Shown here: positions 8,181 to 17,147 of the stretch, piece by piece | Position numbering within the stretch: the first letter of the stretch is position 1 | Layout: the number at the start of each line of letters is the position of its first letter | Assembly: GCF_001447385.1 (NCBI RefSeq) | Contig: NZ_LLWQ01000215.1 | Span: 1-64,000, forward strand | Source of the DNA: Paracoccus sp. MKU1 | GTDB taxonomy: Bacteria > Pseudomonadota > Alphaproteobacteria > Rhodobacterales > Rhodobacteraceae | Direction of reading: 5' to 3' | DNA: 64,000 nt | The notes under the pieces: model-generated | What the model was told of the DNA's origin: nothing | What the model saw: only the letters and a program-made list of their open reading frames with translations | Databases searched by the model: none | Made by a program: the position numbers and the translations under genes

Positions 8181-8917
8181 GTGGGGCGCTGACCGGCCGC
8201 CGCATCCTGATCGCCGGCGGCGCGCAGGGCATCGGCCGGGCCACCGTCGCGCGCTTCCTGGCCGAGGGCGCCCGCGTCGCCGTGATCGACCGCGACGGCG
8301 CGGCGCTGGACGGGCTGGGGGTGCCGGCCGCGGTGGCCGACATTACCGACAGCGCCGCGCTTGGGGTGGCGGTGACGGAACTGGCCGGGACGCTGGGCGG
8401 GCTGGACGGTCTGGTCAACTGCGCGGGCCTGGATCTGGTCGCGCCGTTGGAGCAGATCACCGACGAGGCCTGGGACCGGCTGATCGCCGTGAACCTGACC
8501 GGCGCGATGAAGCTGTGCCGGGCGGCGGTGCCGCATCTGCGGCAGGCGGGCGGCGGGACCATCGTCAACCTGTCCTCGGGCGCGGGGCTGGTGCCCTTGC
8601 GGCTGCGCAGCGGCTATGCCGCCTCCAAGGCGGGGTTGCAGATGTTCTCGAAATCGCTGGCGCTGGAACTGGCGGACAGCGGCATCCGCGTGAACGTGGT
8701 CTGCCCCGGCGCGGTGGACACGCCGCTGCTGCGCAGCTCGATCGACCCGGCGGGCGATGCCGAGGCGCAGTTGCAGGCCGTGCGCGACCGCTATGCCCTG
8801 CGCCGCATCGCCGACCCGGCCGAGATCGCGGCGGCGATCCTGTGGCTAACCAGCGGCGAGTCCTCCTATGTCACCGGCGTCGCCCTGGCGGTCGATGGCG
8901 GCCGCACCTTCCATTGA
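8177..8917 (+). CDS. SDR-family oxidoreductase
   Basis: A 246-residue classical short-chain dehydrogenase: cofactor loop GGAQGIGRA, Asp after the second strand (VIDRDG, which favours NAD), NCAG, active-site Ser in NLSSGAG, and YAASK. It overlaps the deacetylase-like gene by 4 bases. Probably oxidises a hydroxyl made in the preceding steps; substrate unknown. Confidence 0.85.
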   Translation: MSGALTGRRILIAGGAQGIGRATVARFLAEGARVAVIDRDGAALDGLGVPAAVADITDSAALGVAVTELAGTLGGLDGLVNCAGLDLVAPLEQITDEAWDRLIAVNLTGAMKLCRAAVPHLRQAGGGTIVNLSSGAGLVPLRLRSGYAASKAGLQMFSKSLALELADSGIRVNVVCPGAVDTPLLRSSIDPAGDAEAQLQAVRDRYALRRIADPAEIAAAILWLTSGESSYVTGVALAVDGGRTFH

Positions 8918-8925
8918 GGCCGGCG

Positions 8926-9672
8926 ATGACGGAATGCATGCGGTTCAGGGGCAAGAACGTGCTGGTCACCGGCGGTGCCTCGGGCATCGGCGGCGGCATC
9001 ACCCGCCGGATGCTGGCCGAGGGCGCGCGGGTCGGGGTGATGGACCTCGACACCGCGCCGCTTGCCGCCGAGGCGGGCGAGCGGCTGCTGCTGGCCCAGG
9101 GCGATTGCACGGACGCCGCCGCGCTTGCCGGTTTCCACGACCGTTTCCTGTCCGAACTCGGCCCGGTCGATGTGCTGGTGAACAACCTGGGCCAAAGCGG
9201 CCGCGAGCGCAGCGCGCCCTTTTGTGACTCGCGCGAGGAGGTCTGGCGCTTCGTGCTGGAGATCTCGCTTGTCAGCGCCATGCGCATGGCGCGGCTGGTG
9301 GCGCCGGCGATGCGCGAACGTGGCGCCGGGCGCATCGTCAACATGTCCAGCCTTGCCGCCTTTACCGGCGAGCCGGGGCTGGCCGATTACGCCGCCGCCA
9401 AGATGGGGGTGATCGGGCTGACCCGCGGCCTGGCGCGCGAACTGGCGCCGCATGGCGTGACGGTGAACGCGGTGGCGCCCGGCGCCATCCGCACCGCCGC
9501 GCATGACCGGGTGCCGGCGCAGGTGATCCAGACGATCATCGACAAGACCCCGGTCGGCTTCGTCGGCGCGGTCGAGGACGTGGCCGCCGCCGTCGCCTTC
9601 CTGGCCAGCGACGAGGCGCGCTTCGTCACCGGCCAGACGCTGCTGGTCGATGGCGGCCACTGGATGATCTGA
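8926..9672 (+). CDS. SDR-family oxidoreductase
   Basis: A 248-residue classical SDR with TGGASGIG, MDLD (NAD preference), the Ser in NMSSLAA and the YAAAK dyad. The usual NNAG is NNLG here, a mild departure. It follows another SDR after 8 bases and precedes an amidase. The two SDRs are clearly different proteins and are likely to act on successive intermediates rather than being recent duplicates. Confidence 0.85.
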   Translation: MTECMRFRGKNVLVTGGASGIGGGITRRMLAEGARVGVMDLDTAPLAAEAGERLLLAQGDCTDAAALAGFHDRFLSELGPVDVLVNNLGQSGRERSAPFCDSREEVWRFVLEISLVSAMRMARLVAPAMRERGAGRIVNMSSLAAFTGEPGLADYAAAKMGVIGLTRGLARELAPHGVTVNAVAPGAIRTAAHDRVPAQVIQTIIDKTPVGFVGAVEDVAAAVAFLASDEARFVTGQTLLVDGGHWMI

Positions 9673-9684
9673 AAGGAGCCCGCG

Positions 9685-11061
9685 ATGACCGCAATCGCCG
9701 ACCTGAGCGCCGTGGACCTGGCCGAGGCCATCCGCCGCCGCGCCATCTCTCCCGTCGAGGCGACCGAGGCGGCGCTGGAGCGGATCGAGGCGCGCCGCGA
9801 CCTCAACGCCTTCATCACCGTCGCCGCCGATGCGGCCCGGGCCGAGGCGCGGGCGGCCGAGGCGGCGGTGATGCGCGGCGATGCGCTGGGGCCGCTGCAC
9901 GGCGTGCCCTATTCGGTCAAGGATCTGCTGGCCACCGCCGGGGTGCGGACCACCATGGGCTCGCGCCTGTTCGCGGACAACGTGCCGGCCGAGGATGCGG
10001 TCTCGGTCGCCCGCGCCCGCGCCGCCGGCGGTATCATGATCGGCAAGACCACGACGCCGGAATTCGGCCATGCCCAGACCGCCAGTTCGCCGCTGTTCGG
10101 GCTGACGCTCAATCCCATCGACCCCGGCGTGACGGCGGGCGCGTCCAGTTCCGGCTCGGCGGTGGCGGTGGCGGCGGGCATGGGGCCCTTGTCCATCGGC
10201 ACCGATGGCGGCGGCTCGATCCGCATCCCCGCGGCCTGCTGCGGCATCGTCGGGATGAAACCGACCTTGGGCGTCATTCCGCATCTGGCGCTGCCCGACC
10301 TGTTCGCCGCCAATTCCTTTGCCGGGCCGATGGCGCGCAGCGTGGCGGATGCGGCGCTGTTTTTCGAGGCCATGGCCGGCCCGGACCCCCGCGACCCCTA
10401 TGGCCAGGCGGCCGTGCAATTGCATCCCGACGACGGGTGCGGCCTCAAGGGGCTGCGCATCGGCTGGATCCCGACCGCCGGCGCCCGGGTCGAGCGCGAG
10501 ACGGCCGCGATCACCCAGGCCGCCCTGCGCCGCATCGAGGCCGAGGGCGCCATCGTGGAGGAGGCCGACCTGGATTTCAAATCCTTCGAGCCGGTGTTCC
10601 TGACCCTGCTGCGCGTGGGCCTGGCCGCTCGCGCCGCCCCCGCCTTTGCCGGCCGCGAGGATCTGGTCGCGCCTTCGCTGGTCGAAACGGCGCGGCTGGG
10701 GCAGGGCTGTTCGGCGGTGGGGCTGGCCGAGGCCTCGGCGGCGCGGACGCGGCTTTTCCAGATGATGCAGGCGCATTTCGCGCGCTTCGACCTCTTGGTC
10801 TCGCCGGTGCTGACCGCGCCGCCGCTGGCCCTGGGCTATGACCCGATGGGCGAGATCGAGATCGACGGCCGGCCCGCCGGCACCATCCGCGGGGCCTGGT
10901 ATCCGTTCACCTATCCGCAGAACCTGACCGGCCATCCGGCGATCTCGCTGCCCTGGGGGCGGACCCGGGCCGGCTTGCCGGTGGCCTTGCAGCTTTGCGC
11001 GCCCTGGTATCGCGACCGGATGCTGCTGCGGCTGGCGGATGCGGTGATGCAACTGGCCTGA
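9685..11061 (+). CDS. Amidase (amidase-signature family)
   Basis: A 458-residue serine amidase. The Ser-cisSer-Lys triad can be placed at Lys79 (PYSVKDLL), Ser154 (AGASSSGSA) and Ser178 (TDGGGSIRIP), with the spacing of 24 residues between the serines expected for the family. It would release ammonia or an amine from an amide. AAGGAG precedes the start. As last gene of the 3573-11061 operon it points to an amide-containing nutrient. It meets the convergent ABC-2 permease gene after 12 bases. Confidence 0.9.
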   Translation: MTAIADLSAVDLAEAIRRRAISPVEATEAALERIEARRDLNAFITVAADAARAEARAAEAAVMRGDALGPLHGVPYSVKDLLATAGVRTTMGSRLFADNVPAEDAVSVARARAAGGIMIGKTTTPEFGHAQTASSPLFGLTLNPIDPGVTAGASSSGSAVAVAAGMGPLSIGTDGGGSIRIPAACCGIVGMKPTLGVIPHLALPDLFAANSFAGPMARSVADAALFFEAMAGPDPRDPYGQAAVQLHPDDGCGLKGLRIGWIPTAGARVERETAAITQAALRRIEAEGAIVEEADLDFKSFEPVFLTLLRVGLAARAAPAFAGREDLVAPSLVETARLGQGCSAVGLAEASAARTRLFQMMQAHFARFDLLVSPVLTAPPLALGYDPMGEIEIDGRPAGTIRGAWYPFTYPQNLTGHPAISLPWGRTRAGLPVALQLCAPWYRDRMLLRLADAVMQLA

Positions 11062-11073
11062 CGGGCGCGTCGG

Positions 11074-12189
11074 TCAATCCAGCGTCCGGCGGAAGCGCAG
11101 CAGGGCCAGCGCGCCCAGCACCGCCACCATGACCGACAGCGCCGCGAATTGCGGGAGGACATCGGCAAAGCCCGCGCCCTTCAGCATGACGGCGCGCACC
11201 AGCCGCAGCAGATGCGTCACCGGCAGCACCTCGCCCAGGGCCTGCGCCCAGCCCGGCATGCCCCGGAACGGGAACATGAAGCCCGACAGCAGCACCGAGG
11301 GCAGGAAGACGAAGATCGCGATCTGCATCGCCTGCATCTGCGTGCGCGCCGCGGTCGAGATCAGATAGCCCAGCAGCACCAGCGCCAGCACGAACACCAT
11401 CACCCCCGCCAGCAGCAGCCCCAGCGAGCCGACGAAAGGCACGTCGAAGATCGCCCATGCCGCGCCCAGGATGACAAGGACCTGCACCGCCCCCACGGTC
11501 AGGAACGGGGTGATCTTGCCCAGCATGATCTCGGCCGGGGTCGCGGGCATGGCCAGCAGGTTCTCCATCGTGCCGCGTTCGATCTCGCGGGTCAGGGCCA
11601 TGGCGGTCATCATCACCATGGTCATTTGCAGGATCACCCCCAGCAGGCCGGGCACGATATTGTATTGCGTGATGCCCTCGGGGTTGTAGCGGCGATGCGT
11701 GACGATTTCGGGCCTGCCGGGTGCAGGCTCGGCCGGCAGGTCGCGGCGAAAGGCGCTGTCGGCGAGCCGGGCCAGCGCGGCGATGGCGCCGCTGGTCGCC
11801 GAGGGGTCCGAGCCGTCCGCCTCGACCAGGATCTGCGGCCGGTCGCCCTGCTGCATGCGCCGGCCGAAATCGGCGGGCACCGTCACCACGAAGGAAACCT
11901 CGCCGCGGGTCAGCAGCCGCTCGGCCTCCTCGACGCTCGCCGCCGGATGGGTGAGGCGATAGTAGCCGCTGTTTTCCAGCGCTGCCGCAAAGCTGCGGCC
12001 GAAACGGTCCTGCACCGGCGCGACCAGGGCCGTGGGCATGTCGCGGGGGTCGCTGTTGATCGCATAGCCGAACAGCAAAAGCTGCATGATCGGCACGCCC
12101 AGCATCATGGCGAAGGTCACGCGGTCGCGGCGCATCTGGATGAACTCCTTGCGCAGCAGCGCCCGCAGCCGTGTCGGGGAAAAGCTCAT
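11074..12189 (-). CDS. ABC-2 type transporter permease (YbhS/YhhJ-like)
   Basis: A 371-residue membrane subunit: one N-terminal helix, a large periplasmic domain (about residues 50-170) and five C-terminal helices with the EIERGTMENLLAMPATPAEIMLGK loop typical of ABC-2 exporters. It is last of a tetR-hlyD-ATPase-permease unit. E. coli ybhFSR has two permeases; only one is present here, so it would form a homodimer. Confidence 0.88.
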   Translation of the reverse strand: MSFSPTRLRALLRKEFIQMRRDRVTFAMMLGVPIMQLLLFGYAINSDPRDMPTALVAPVQDRFGRSFAAALENSGYYRLTHPAASVEEAERLLTRGEVSFVVTVPADFGRRMQQGDRPQILVEADGSDPSATSGAIAALARLADSAFRRDLPAEPAPGRPEIVTHRRYNPEGITQYNIVPGLLGVILQMTMVMMTAMALTREIERGTMENLLAMPATPAEIMLGKITPFLTVGAVQVLVILGAAWAIFDVPFVGSLGLLLAGVMVFVLALVLLGYLISTAARTQMQAMQIAIFVFLPSVLLSGFMFPFRGMPGWAQALGEVLPVTHLLRLVRAVMLKGAGFADVLPQFAALSVMVAVLGALALLRFRRTLD

Positions 12190-13094
12190 CGCATGTTGTC
12201 CTCGGAAAGCTCCATCAGCCGGATGAACACGTCCTCCAGGCTGGTCTCGGCCGGCTGGCCGGTGACGCCCTCGGCGGCCAGCGCCGCCTCCAGCCGGGCG
12301 CGGTCGGTCCCGGTCACATGCAGCGCGGTGCCGAAGGGCTCGACCTGCTCGACGCCGGGCGCCTGGCGCAGGCGCTCGGCCAGCTCGCCCGGCCGCGCCG
12401 ACTGCACGGTCAGCGTCACCAGCCGCGCGCCCGCGATCACCTCGGCCACCGTGCCCGAGACCACCAGCCGGCCATAGGCGATGTAGTTGATGCGGTGGCA
12501 GCGTTCCGCCTCGTCCATGTAATGGGTCGAGACCAGCACCGTCATGCCCCCCAGCGCCCGGGCGTGGATCTCGTCCCAGAACTGGCGCCGGGCCTTGGGA
12601 TCGACGCCGGCGGTCGGCTCGTCCAGCAGCAGAAGGCGCGGCTGGTGCATGATGCAGGCCGCCAGCGCCAGCCGCTGCTTCCAGCCGCCCGAGAGACTGC
12701 CGGCCAGCTGGGTCCTGCGCAAGGTCAGGCCCAGATCCTCCAGCGTGTCACGCACCGCCTGCCGCGGCAGATCGTAGAGCCCGGCGACGAAGGCCAGGTT
12801 CTCCTCGATGGACAGATCCTCGTAGAACGAGAATTTCTGCGTCATGTAGCCGACCTGCCGCCGGATCGCGCGCTGCTGGCGGCGCACGTCCAGGCCCAGC
12901 ACGGTGCCGCTGCCGGCATCCGGCGTCAGCAAGCCGCAGATCATGCGGATGCAGGTGGTCTTTCCCGATCCGTTCGGCCCCAGGAAGCCGGCGATCTCGC
13001 CCTCGGCCACCCGCAGCGCGACATCGTCCACGACCGTCCTGCCGCCGAAGGATTTTGTCAGCCCGGACACGTCGATGGCCGTCGCCTGGGTCAT
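12186..13094 (-). CDS. ABC exporter ATPase (YbhF/CcmA-like)
   Basis: A 302-residue single nucleotide-binding domain: Walker A GPNGSGKTT, signature LSGGWKQRL, Walker B LLLLDEPTAGVDP, H-loop STHYMDE, and a C-terminal extension of about 80 residues. It overlaps both neighbours by 4 bases. Family role: export of drugs or other hydrophobic compounds together with the adjacent HlyD and ABC-2 subunits. Confidence 0.9.
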   Translation of the reverse strand: MTQATAIDVSGLTKSFGGRTVVDDVALRVAEGEIAGFLGPNGSGKTTCIRMICGLLTPDAGSGTVLGLDVRRQQRAIRRQVGYMTQKFSFYEDLSIEENLAFVAGLYDLPRQAVRDTLEDLGLTLRRTQLAGSLSGGWKQRLALAACIMHQPRLLLLDEPTAGVDPKARRQFWDEIHARALGGMTVLVSTHYMDEAERCHRINYIAYGRLVVSGTVAEVIAGARLVTLTVQSARPGELAERLRQAPGVEQVEPFGTALHVTGTDRARLEAALAAEGVTGQPAETSLEDVFIRLMELSEDNMR

Positions 13095-14032
13095 GGCGCC
13101 TTCCAGACATCGACGATCTGGCCGGGCTTCAGCGGGCTGCCGGGATCGGGGCGGGCCTCGACCAGATAGACCAGCTTCTGTCGCGCGTCGCGGGCATAGA
13201 TGACCGGCGGGGTGAATTCGGCCTCGTCGGCGATGAAGGAGACCGTGGCGCTGGCCGGCGCGCAGCCGTCGCAGCCGACCGTCAGCCCGGTTCCCAGGGC
13301 AAGCGCGGCCAGATCGGCCTCGGCGACATAGAAGCGCAGCTTGACCGCGCCGTCCGGCAGATAGGTCAGGACCGGGGCCGAGGGACCGGCAAGCTCGCCC
13401 TCATGCCGCAGGATATCGGTGACGATGCCGGGCGCGGGGGCGGTCAGCCGGCGCTGCTGGAGCTGCCATTCCATCGCCTGCCGGTTGGCCTCGGCTTCGG
13501 CGAGGGCGGCGCGGGCCGCCTTTATGGCATCGGGGCGGGCAGGCAGGCGGGCGACGGCCAGCCGCGCCTCGGCCTCGCGCACCGCCGCCTCGGCCATGTC
13601 GGCGGCGGCGCGGGCATCGTCCAGTTGCGCGGGCGAGCTGACGCGCTGCGCCAGCAGCCGCTCCTGCCGCGCCGCCTCGCGCGCGGTCCGCTCGGCATGG
13701 GCCCGGGCCGAGGCCAGCGTCGCCTCGATGGCGGCGATCTCGGGCGCGCGGCCGCCCTTTTCCAGGTCGGCCAGGGTGCTGGCGGCGCGGGCCTGGGCGG
13801 CCTCGGCCGCGGCCAGCGCCAGCGCGGCGTCGCGGCTCTCCAGCGTCGCCACGGGTTGCCCGGCCTCGACCCGGTCGCCGCGCTGCACGGCCAAGGCCTC
13901 GACCCGCGCCGTCGCTACCGGGGCGATCTGCACATATTCGCCCTCGGCATAGCCGGTGCCAAGCGGCGGGGGCGGGCCGCATTGCGGAAACAGCGCGGCG
14001 AGAAAGGCCAGCGAGCAGATGAAATCAGCCAT
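13091..14032 (-). CDS. HlyD-family membrane fusion protein (YbhG-like)
   Basis: 313 residues with an N-terminal hydrophobic anchor (FICSLAFLAALF), a split biotinyl-lipoyl half (VEALAVQRGDRVEAGQPVATLES), a long Ala/Glu/Arg-rich coiled-coil hairpin (about residues 70-190) and a second lipoyl half (LTAPAPGIVTDIL). It would bridge the inner-membrane pump to an outer-membrane channel. It overlaps the regulator by 8 bases and the ATPase by 4. Confidence 0.87.
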   Translation of the reverse strand: MADFICSLAFLAALFPQCGPPPPLGTGYAEGEYVQIAPVATARVEALAVQRGDRVEAGQPVATLESRDAALALAAAEAAQARAASTLADLEKGGRAPEIAAIEATLASARAHAERTAREAARQERLLAQRVSSPAQLDDARAAADMAEAAVREAEARLAVARLPARPDAIKAARAALAEAEANRQAMEWQLQQRRLTAPAPGIVTDILRHEGELAGPSAPVLTYLPDGAVKLRFYVAEADLAALALGTGLTVGCDGCAPASATVSFIADEAEFTPPVIYARDARQKLVYLVEARPDPGSPLKPGQIVDVWKAP

Positions 14033-14657
14033 CGCCGCCCCCGATCATCCGGTCCAGGTTGGTCAGCATCCGCCGCGTGATCGCCCGCGCCTCGGCGCGC
14101 GCATAATGCCGCCAGCCCATGCGGCGCTGGACGATGGGCGCGGCGACGCGGAAATAGACCGCCTGGCCGACCAGCGAGAAGACGGCCAGCTTCACCTCCT
14201 CGGCTTCCGCCGGCTCTCCGGTGGCGGCGGACCAGAGCGCGCAAAGGGCACGGTGGCGGGGCTCGACCAGCGTCGTGTAAAGCCGGTCCAGCACCGGGCT
14301 GTCCGGCTCGGCCAGCTCGCGCAGGACGAAAGCCACCGCATCGCTGGCCCCGGGGGTGACGATCATGAAGGTGACGATGCGGCGCACCAGCCGCCGCAGC
14401 AGCAGCCGGGCGTGGCGGGGGTCCGGCCGGTCCTGCAAGCCGGGCAGGGGCCGGGCGACCTGCGCGACCCGTTCGGCCACGGCGTCGGCGCAGGCGATGC
14501 GTAGCCCGTCCTTGCCGCCGAAGTGATAGGCGATCGAGGAAATGTTGGTCCCGGCCTGCGCGGCAATGGCCCGCGTCGATGCAGCCTCGAACCCGCCGCG
14601 GCCGAATTGCTGCATGGCGGCCTGGATCAGCGCAATACGGGTCGGGTGCGGGTCCAT
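14025..14657 (-). CDS. TetR-family regulator, CecR-like
   Basis: 210 residues from the ATG at 14657. The N-terminal helix-turn-helix (STRAIAAQAGTNISSIAYHFGGKDGL) is clear, and the C-terminal half resembles the CecR/YbiH-type TetR domain. Gene order regulator, HlyD, ATPase, permease matches E. coli cecR-ybhGFSR. A 14-bp palindrome lies just upstream and is the probable autoregulatory operator. A TTG start at 14678 would add 7 residues but falls in the palindrome. Confidence 0.85.
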   Translation of the reverse strand: MDPHPTRIALIQAAMQQFGRGGFEAASTRAIAAQAGTNISSIAYHFGGKDGLRIACADAVAERVAQVARPLPGLQDRPDPRHARLLLRRLVRRIVTFMIVTPGASDAVAFVLRELAEPDSPVLDRLYTTLVEPRHRALCALWSAATGEPAEAEEVKLAVFSLVGQAVYFRVAAPIVQRRMGWRHYARAEARAITRRMLTNLDRMIGGGDG

Positions 14658-14677
14658 GCCGATCCTGCCGAAAATCA

Positions 14678-14691
14678 ATCAATCGATTGAT
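14678..14691. promoter_or_regulatory. Palindrome upstream of the TetR gene
   Basis: ATCAATCGATTGAT is a perfect 14-bp palindrome 20 bases upstream of the chosen tetR start, of the size and AT/CG make-up of TetR-family operators. It is in an AT-rich patch within GC-rich surroundings. Confidence 0.55.
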
Positions 14692-14721
14692 ACACGATTT
14701 TCAGCACGGAGTCGAGTCCGC

Positions 14722-14754
14722 AGGGCGCGGCGGGGTCTCCGCCCGCCGCGCCTT
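14722..14754 (-). terminator. GC-rich hairpin after the uxu/kdgK operon
   Basis: GGCGCGGCGGG (14724-14734) pairs perfectly with CCCGCCGCGCC (14742-14752) over a 7-nt loop, extendable by a G-U and an A-T pair. It lies 31 bases after the kdgK stop on the minus strand. No T run follows, so it may be a pause or 3'-end protecting hairpin rather than a full intrinsic terminator. Confidence 0.5.
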
Positions 14755-14784
14755 GCCGATGATGGGATGCGGCCTGCGCGCAGG

Positions 14785-15702
14785 TCAGTCCCGCGCGACG
14801 GCCTCGCGCACCAATGCGCCGCGATGGCGGATCACCAAGCGGCTGAGGTCATGCGCCCGGCGGATGGCGGCCGCGATGTCTGCCCCCGCCAGCCGCGCCG
14901 CCAGATAGCCGGCGTTGAAGCTGTCGCCGGCCGAGGTGGTGTCCACCGGCACCTCGCGCGGCAGGCCCTCGACCAGCCCCTCGCCCTCGCGCCCGCCATA
15001 GCGGATCGCGTCGCCGCCCGCCTTGACCACGACCTGCCCGGCGCCGCGCGCCAGATAGCGCGCCACCGTCGCCTGCGGATCGGCATCGCCGAAAAAGCCG
15101 CGCTCGTCGTCGAAGCTGGGCAGCACCAGATCGGCGATGGCCGCCGCCGCCTCGATCTCGCGGCACATGGTGGCGGTGTCCGGCCAGAGCTTGGGCCGCA
15201 GGTTCGGGTCGAAGACCACCTGCGTGCCCGCGTCGCGGGCGCCCTTCAGCGCCTCGATCAGCGCGGCGCGGCCGGCCGGGGGCAGGATGCCCAGGGTGAT
15301 GCCCGAGAAATAGGCGATGCCCACACCCGCCAGCGCCGCGGCCAGCGCGGCCGGATCGTCGGCCAGCCCTCTGGCCGCCGAGGTGTCGCGCCAATAGCTG
15401 AAGCTGCGCTCGCCATCCTTCAGCGAGATGGCATAGATCGCGATCTCGCGGCTTGGGTCGCGCCCGACATGGGCGGCGTCTATCCCCTCGGCGGTCAGGA
15501 AATCGACCATCTGCTGCGAGAACTCGCCGGTGCCGACGCGGCTGCAATAGGCGACGCGCCAATCGGCCGGCAGCAGGCGGCGCAGATACCAGGCGGTGTT
15601 CAGCGTATCGCCGGCGATGCCCAGCCGCCACAGCCCGTCCCGGCCCGAGGGCGACAGCTCGACCATCGCCTCGCCGATGGAAAGGATCGCCTGGCCGGTC
15701 AC
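14785..15702 (-). CDS. kdgK: 2-keto-3-deoxygluconate kinase (PfkB family)
   Basis: A 305-residue ribokinase-fold sugar kinase. The N-terminal GEAMVELSP and AGDTLNTAWYL and the C-terminal DTTSAGDSFNAGY, with the catalytic Asp in AGDSF, match KDG kinases. It phosphorylates 2-keto-3-deoxy-D-gluconate, the product of UxuA, to KDPG. GTG start overlapping the uxuB stop (GTGA). Last gene of the hexuronate operon. Confidence 0.88.
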   Translation of the reverse strand: MTGQAILSIGEAMVELSPSGRDGLWRLGIAGDTLNTAWYLRRLLPADWRVAYCSRVGTGEFSQQMVDFLTAEGIDAAHVGRDPSREIAIYAISLKDGERSFSYWRDTSAARGLADDPAALAAALAGVGIAYFSGITLGILPPAGRAALIEALKGARDAGTQVVFDPNLRPKLWPDTATMCREIEAAAAIADLVLPSFDDERGFFGDADPQATVARYLARGAGQVVVKAGGDAIRYGGREGEGLVEGLPREVPVDTTSAGDSFNAGYLAARLAGADIAAAIRRAHDLSRLVIRHRGALVREAVARD

Positions 15703-17147
15703 GATGCCAGCTCCGTCGCCATGGCCGTGCGCAGCCCGTCGCGGCGGATATGGGTGACGGTCCGGCGCACCGCCTGGGTGAAGCCGGCATCCCCGACCAG
15801 CGCAGGCGGCGCAAGCCCCGGCAGTCCCAGGACCGAGCGGGTCAGGGTCTCGTCATCCTCGCCCGCCTTGCGGGCCAGGTCCAGCAGCGCCGGGCCGCGC
15901 GGATCGTCCGGGGCCTGCTGCTGCGCGGTCAGCCAGGCCAGCCAGATCGCGGTGGCGAAGGCGAAGGGGCGGGCGTCGCCGCCGGCTTGCAGCGCCTCGG
16001 CCGCGGGGGCGAACCAGCGCTGCGGCAGTTTCTCGGTGCCGTCCATGGCGATCTGCCGGGTCTGGTGGGCGATGGCCGGGTTGGCGAAGCGCGCCAGCAG
16101 CGCCGCGGCATAGGCTTCGGGGTCGAGCCCCGCGCCCTGCGGCAGGGTCGCGCCCGCCGCCCGCATGTGGCGGCGGACCAGCGCCGTCAGCGCCGGATCG
16201 GCCATGACGTCGCGAACATGCGGCAGGCCGAGCAGCTGCCCGGCATAGGCGATCAGCGAATGGCTGCCGTTCAGCATGCGCAGCTTCATCGCCTCGTGGG
16301 GGCGCACGTCCTGGACGAACAGCGCGCCGCCGGCCTCCCATGCCGGGCGGCCTTGGGGAAAATGGTCCTCGATCACCCATTGGCTGAAGGGCTCGGTCTC
16401 GACGGCGGCCAGGTCGCGATACCCGGTCAGCGCCTCGGCATCGGCCAGGGTGCGCTCGGTGGTGGCCGGGGTGATGCGGTCCACCATGGTGGCCGGAAAG
16501 GCGATATGATCGACGATCCAGCCGGCCAGACCGGGGTCGCGGCGGCGGGCAAAGCCCAGCACGCCGGCGCGCAGCAAGGCGCCGTTGTCCGGCAGGTTGT
16601 CGCAGCTGAGCACGGTGAAGGGCGCGACCCCGGCCTCGCGCCGCGCCGCCAGGGCGGCCACGATGAGGCCCAGCACGCCCTGCGGCGCCTGCGGCTGCGC
16701 CAGGTCGGCGGCCACCGCCGGATGGGCCGGATCGGCATCCATGGCGGCGCGGTCGATGCCATAGGCCTTTTCCGAGACGGTCAGCGACAGGATGCGGATC
16801 GCCGGATCGCAGGCGGCGCGCAGGATCGCCGCTGCGTCGCCGCCGATCGCCGGGCCATGCGCGCCGATCACCCGCGCCCGGTCGTTGTCCGAACGCTCCA
16901 GCACGGTGAACAGCCCGTCCTGCGCGTTCAGCGCATCCGGGATGTCGCGGCTGCGCAGGTTGGCGCCGAGGATGCGCCAGTCGCCGCCCTCGGCCGCCAG
17001 CGCATCGTCGGTATGGACCGCCTGATGCGCGCGGTGAAAGGCGCCCAGCCCCAGATGCAGGATGCCCATGCCATGCGCCGCGCGGTCATAGCGCGGCCGC
17101 GCGACTCCGGGCGGCAGGCCGGCCAGCCCGGTCAGGCGCGGGCTCAT
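15699..17147 (-). CDS. uxuB: Fructuronate reductase / mannitol dehydrogenase family
   Basis: A 482-residue long-chain polyol dehydrogenase. GLGAFHRAHQA is the N-terminal NAD-binding region, SLTVSEKAY the family signature, and KLRMLNGSHS the catalytic Lys/Asn/His helix. Position between uxuA and kdgK indicates fructuronate-to-mannonate reduction rather than mannitol oxidation. It overlaps both neighbours by 4 bases. Confidence 0.9.
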   Translation of the reverse strand: MSPRLTGLAGLPPGVARPRYDRAAHGMGILHLGLGAFHRAHQAVHTDDALAAEGGDWRILGANLRSRDIPDALNAQDGLFTVLERSDNDRARVIGAHGPAIGGDAAAILRAACDPAIRILSLTVSEKAYGIDRAAMDADPAHPAVAADLAQPQAPQGVLGLIVAALAARREAGVAPFTVLSCDNLPDNGALLRAGVLGFARRRDPGLAGWIVDHIAFPATMVDRITPATTERTLADAEALTGYRDLAAVETEPFSQWVIEDHFPQGRPAWEAGGALFVQDVRPHEAMKLRMLNGSHSLIAYAGQLLGLPHVRDVMADPALTALVRRHMRAAGATLPQGAGLDPEAYAAALLARFANPAIAHQTRQIAMDGTEKLPQRWFAPAAEALQAGGDARPFAFATAIWLAWLTAQQQAPDDPRGPALLDLARKAGEDDETLTRSVLGLPGLAPPALVGDAGFTQAVRRTVTHIRRDGLRTAMATELAS

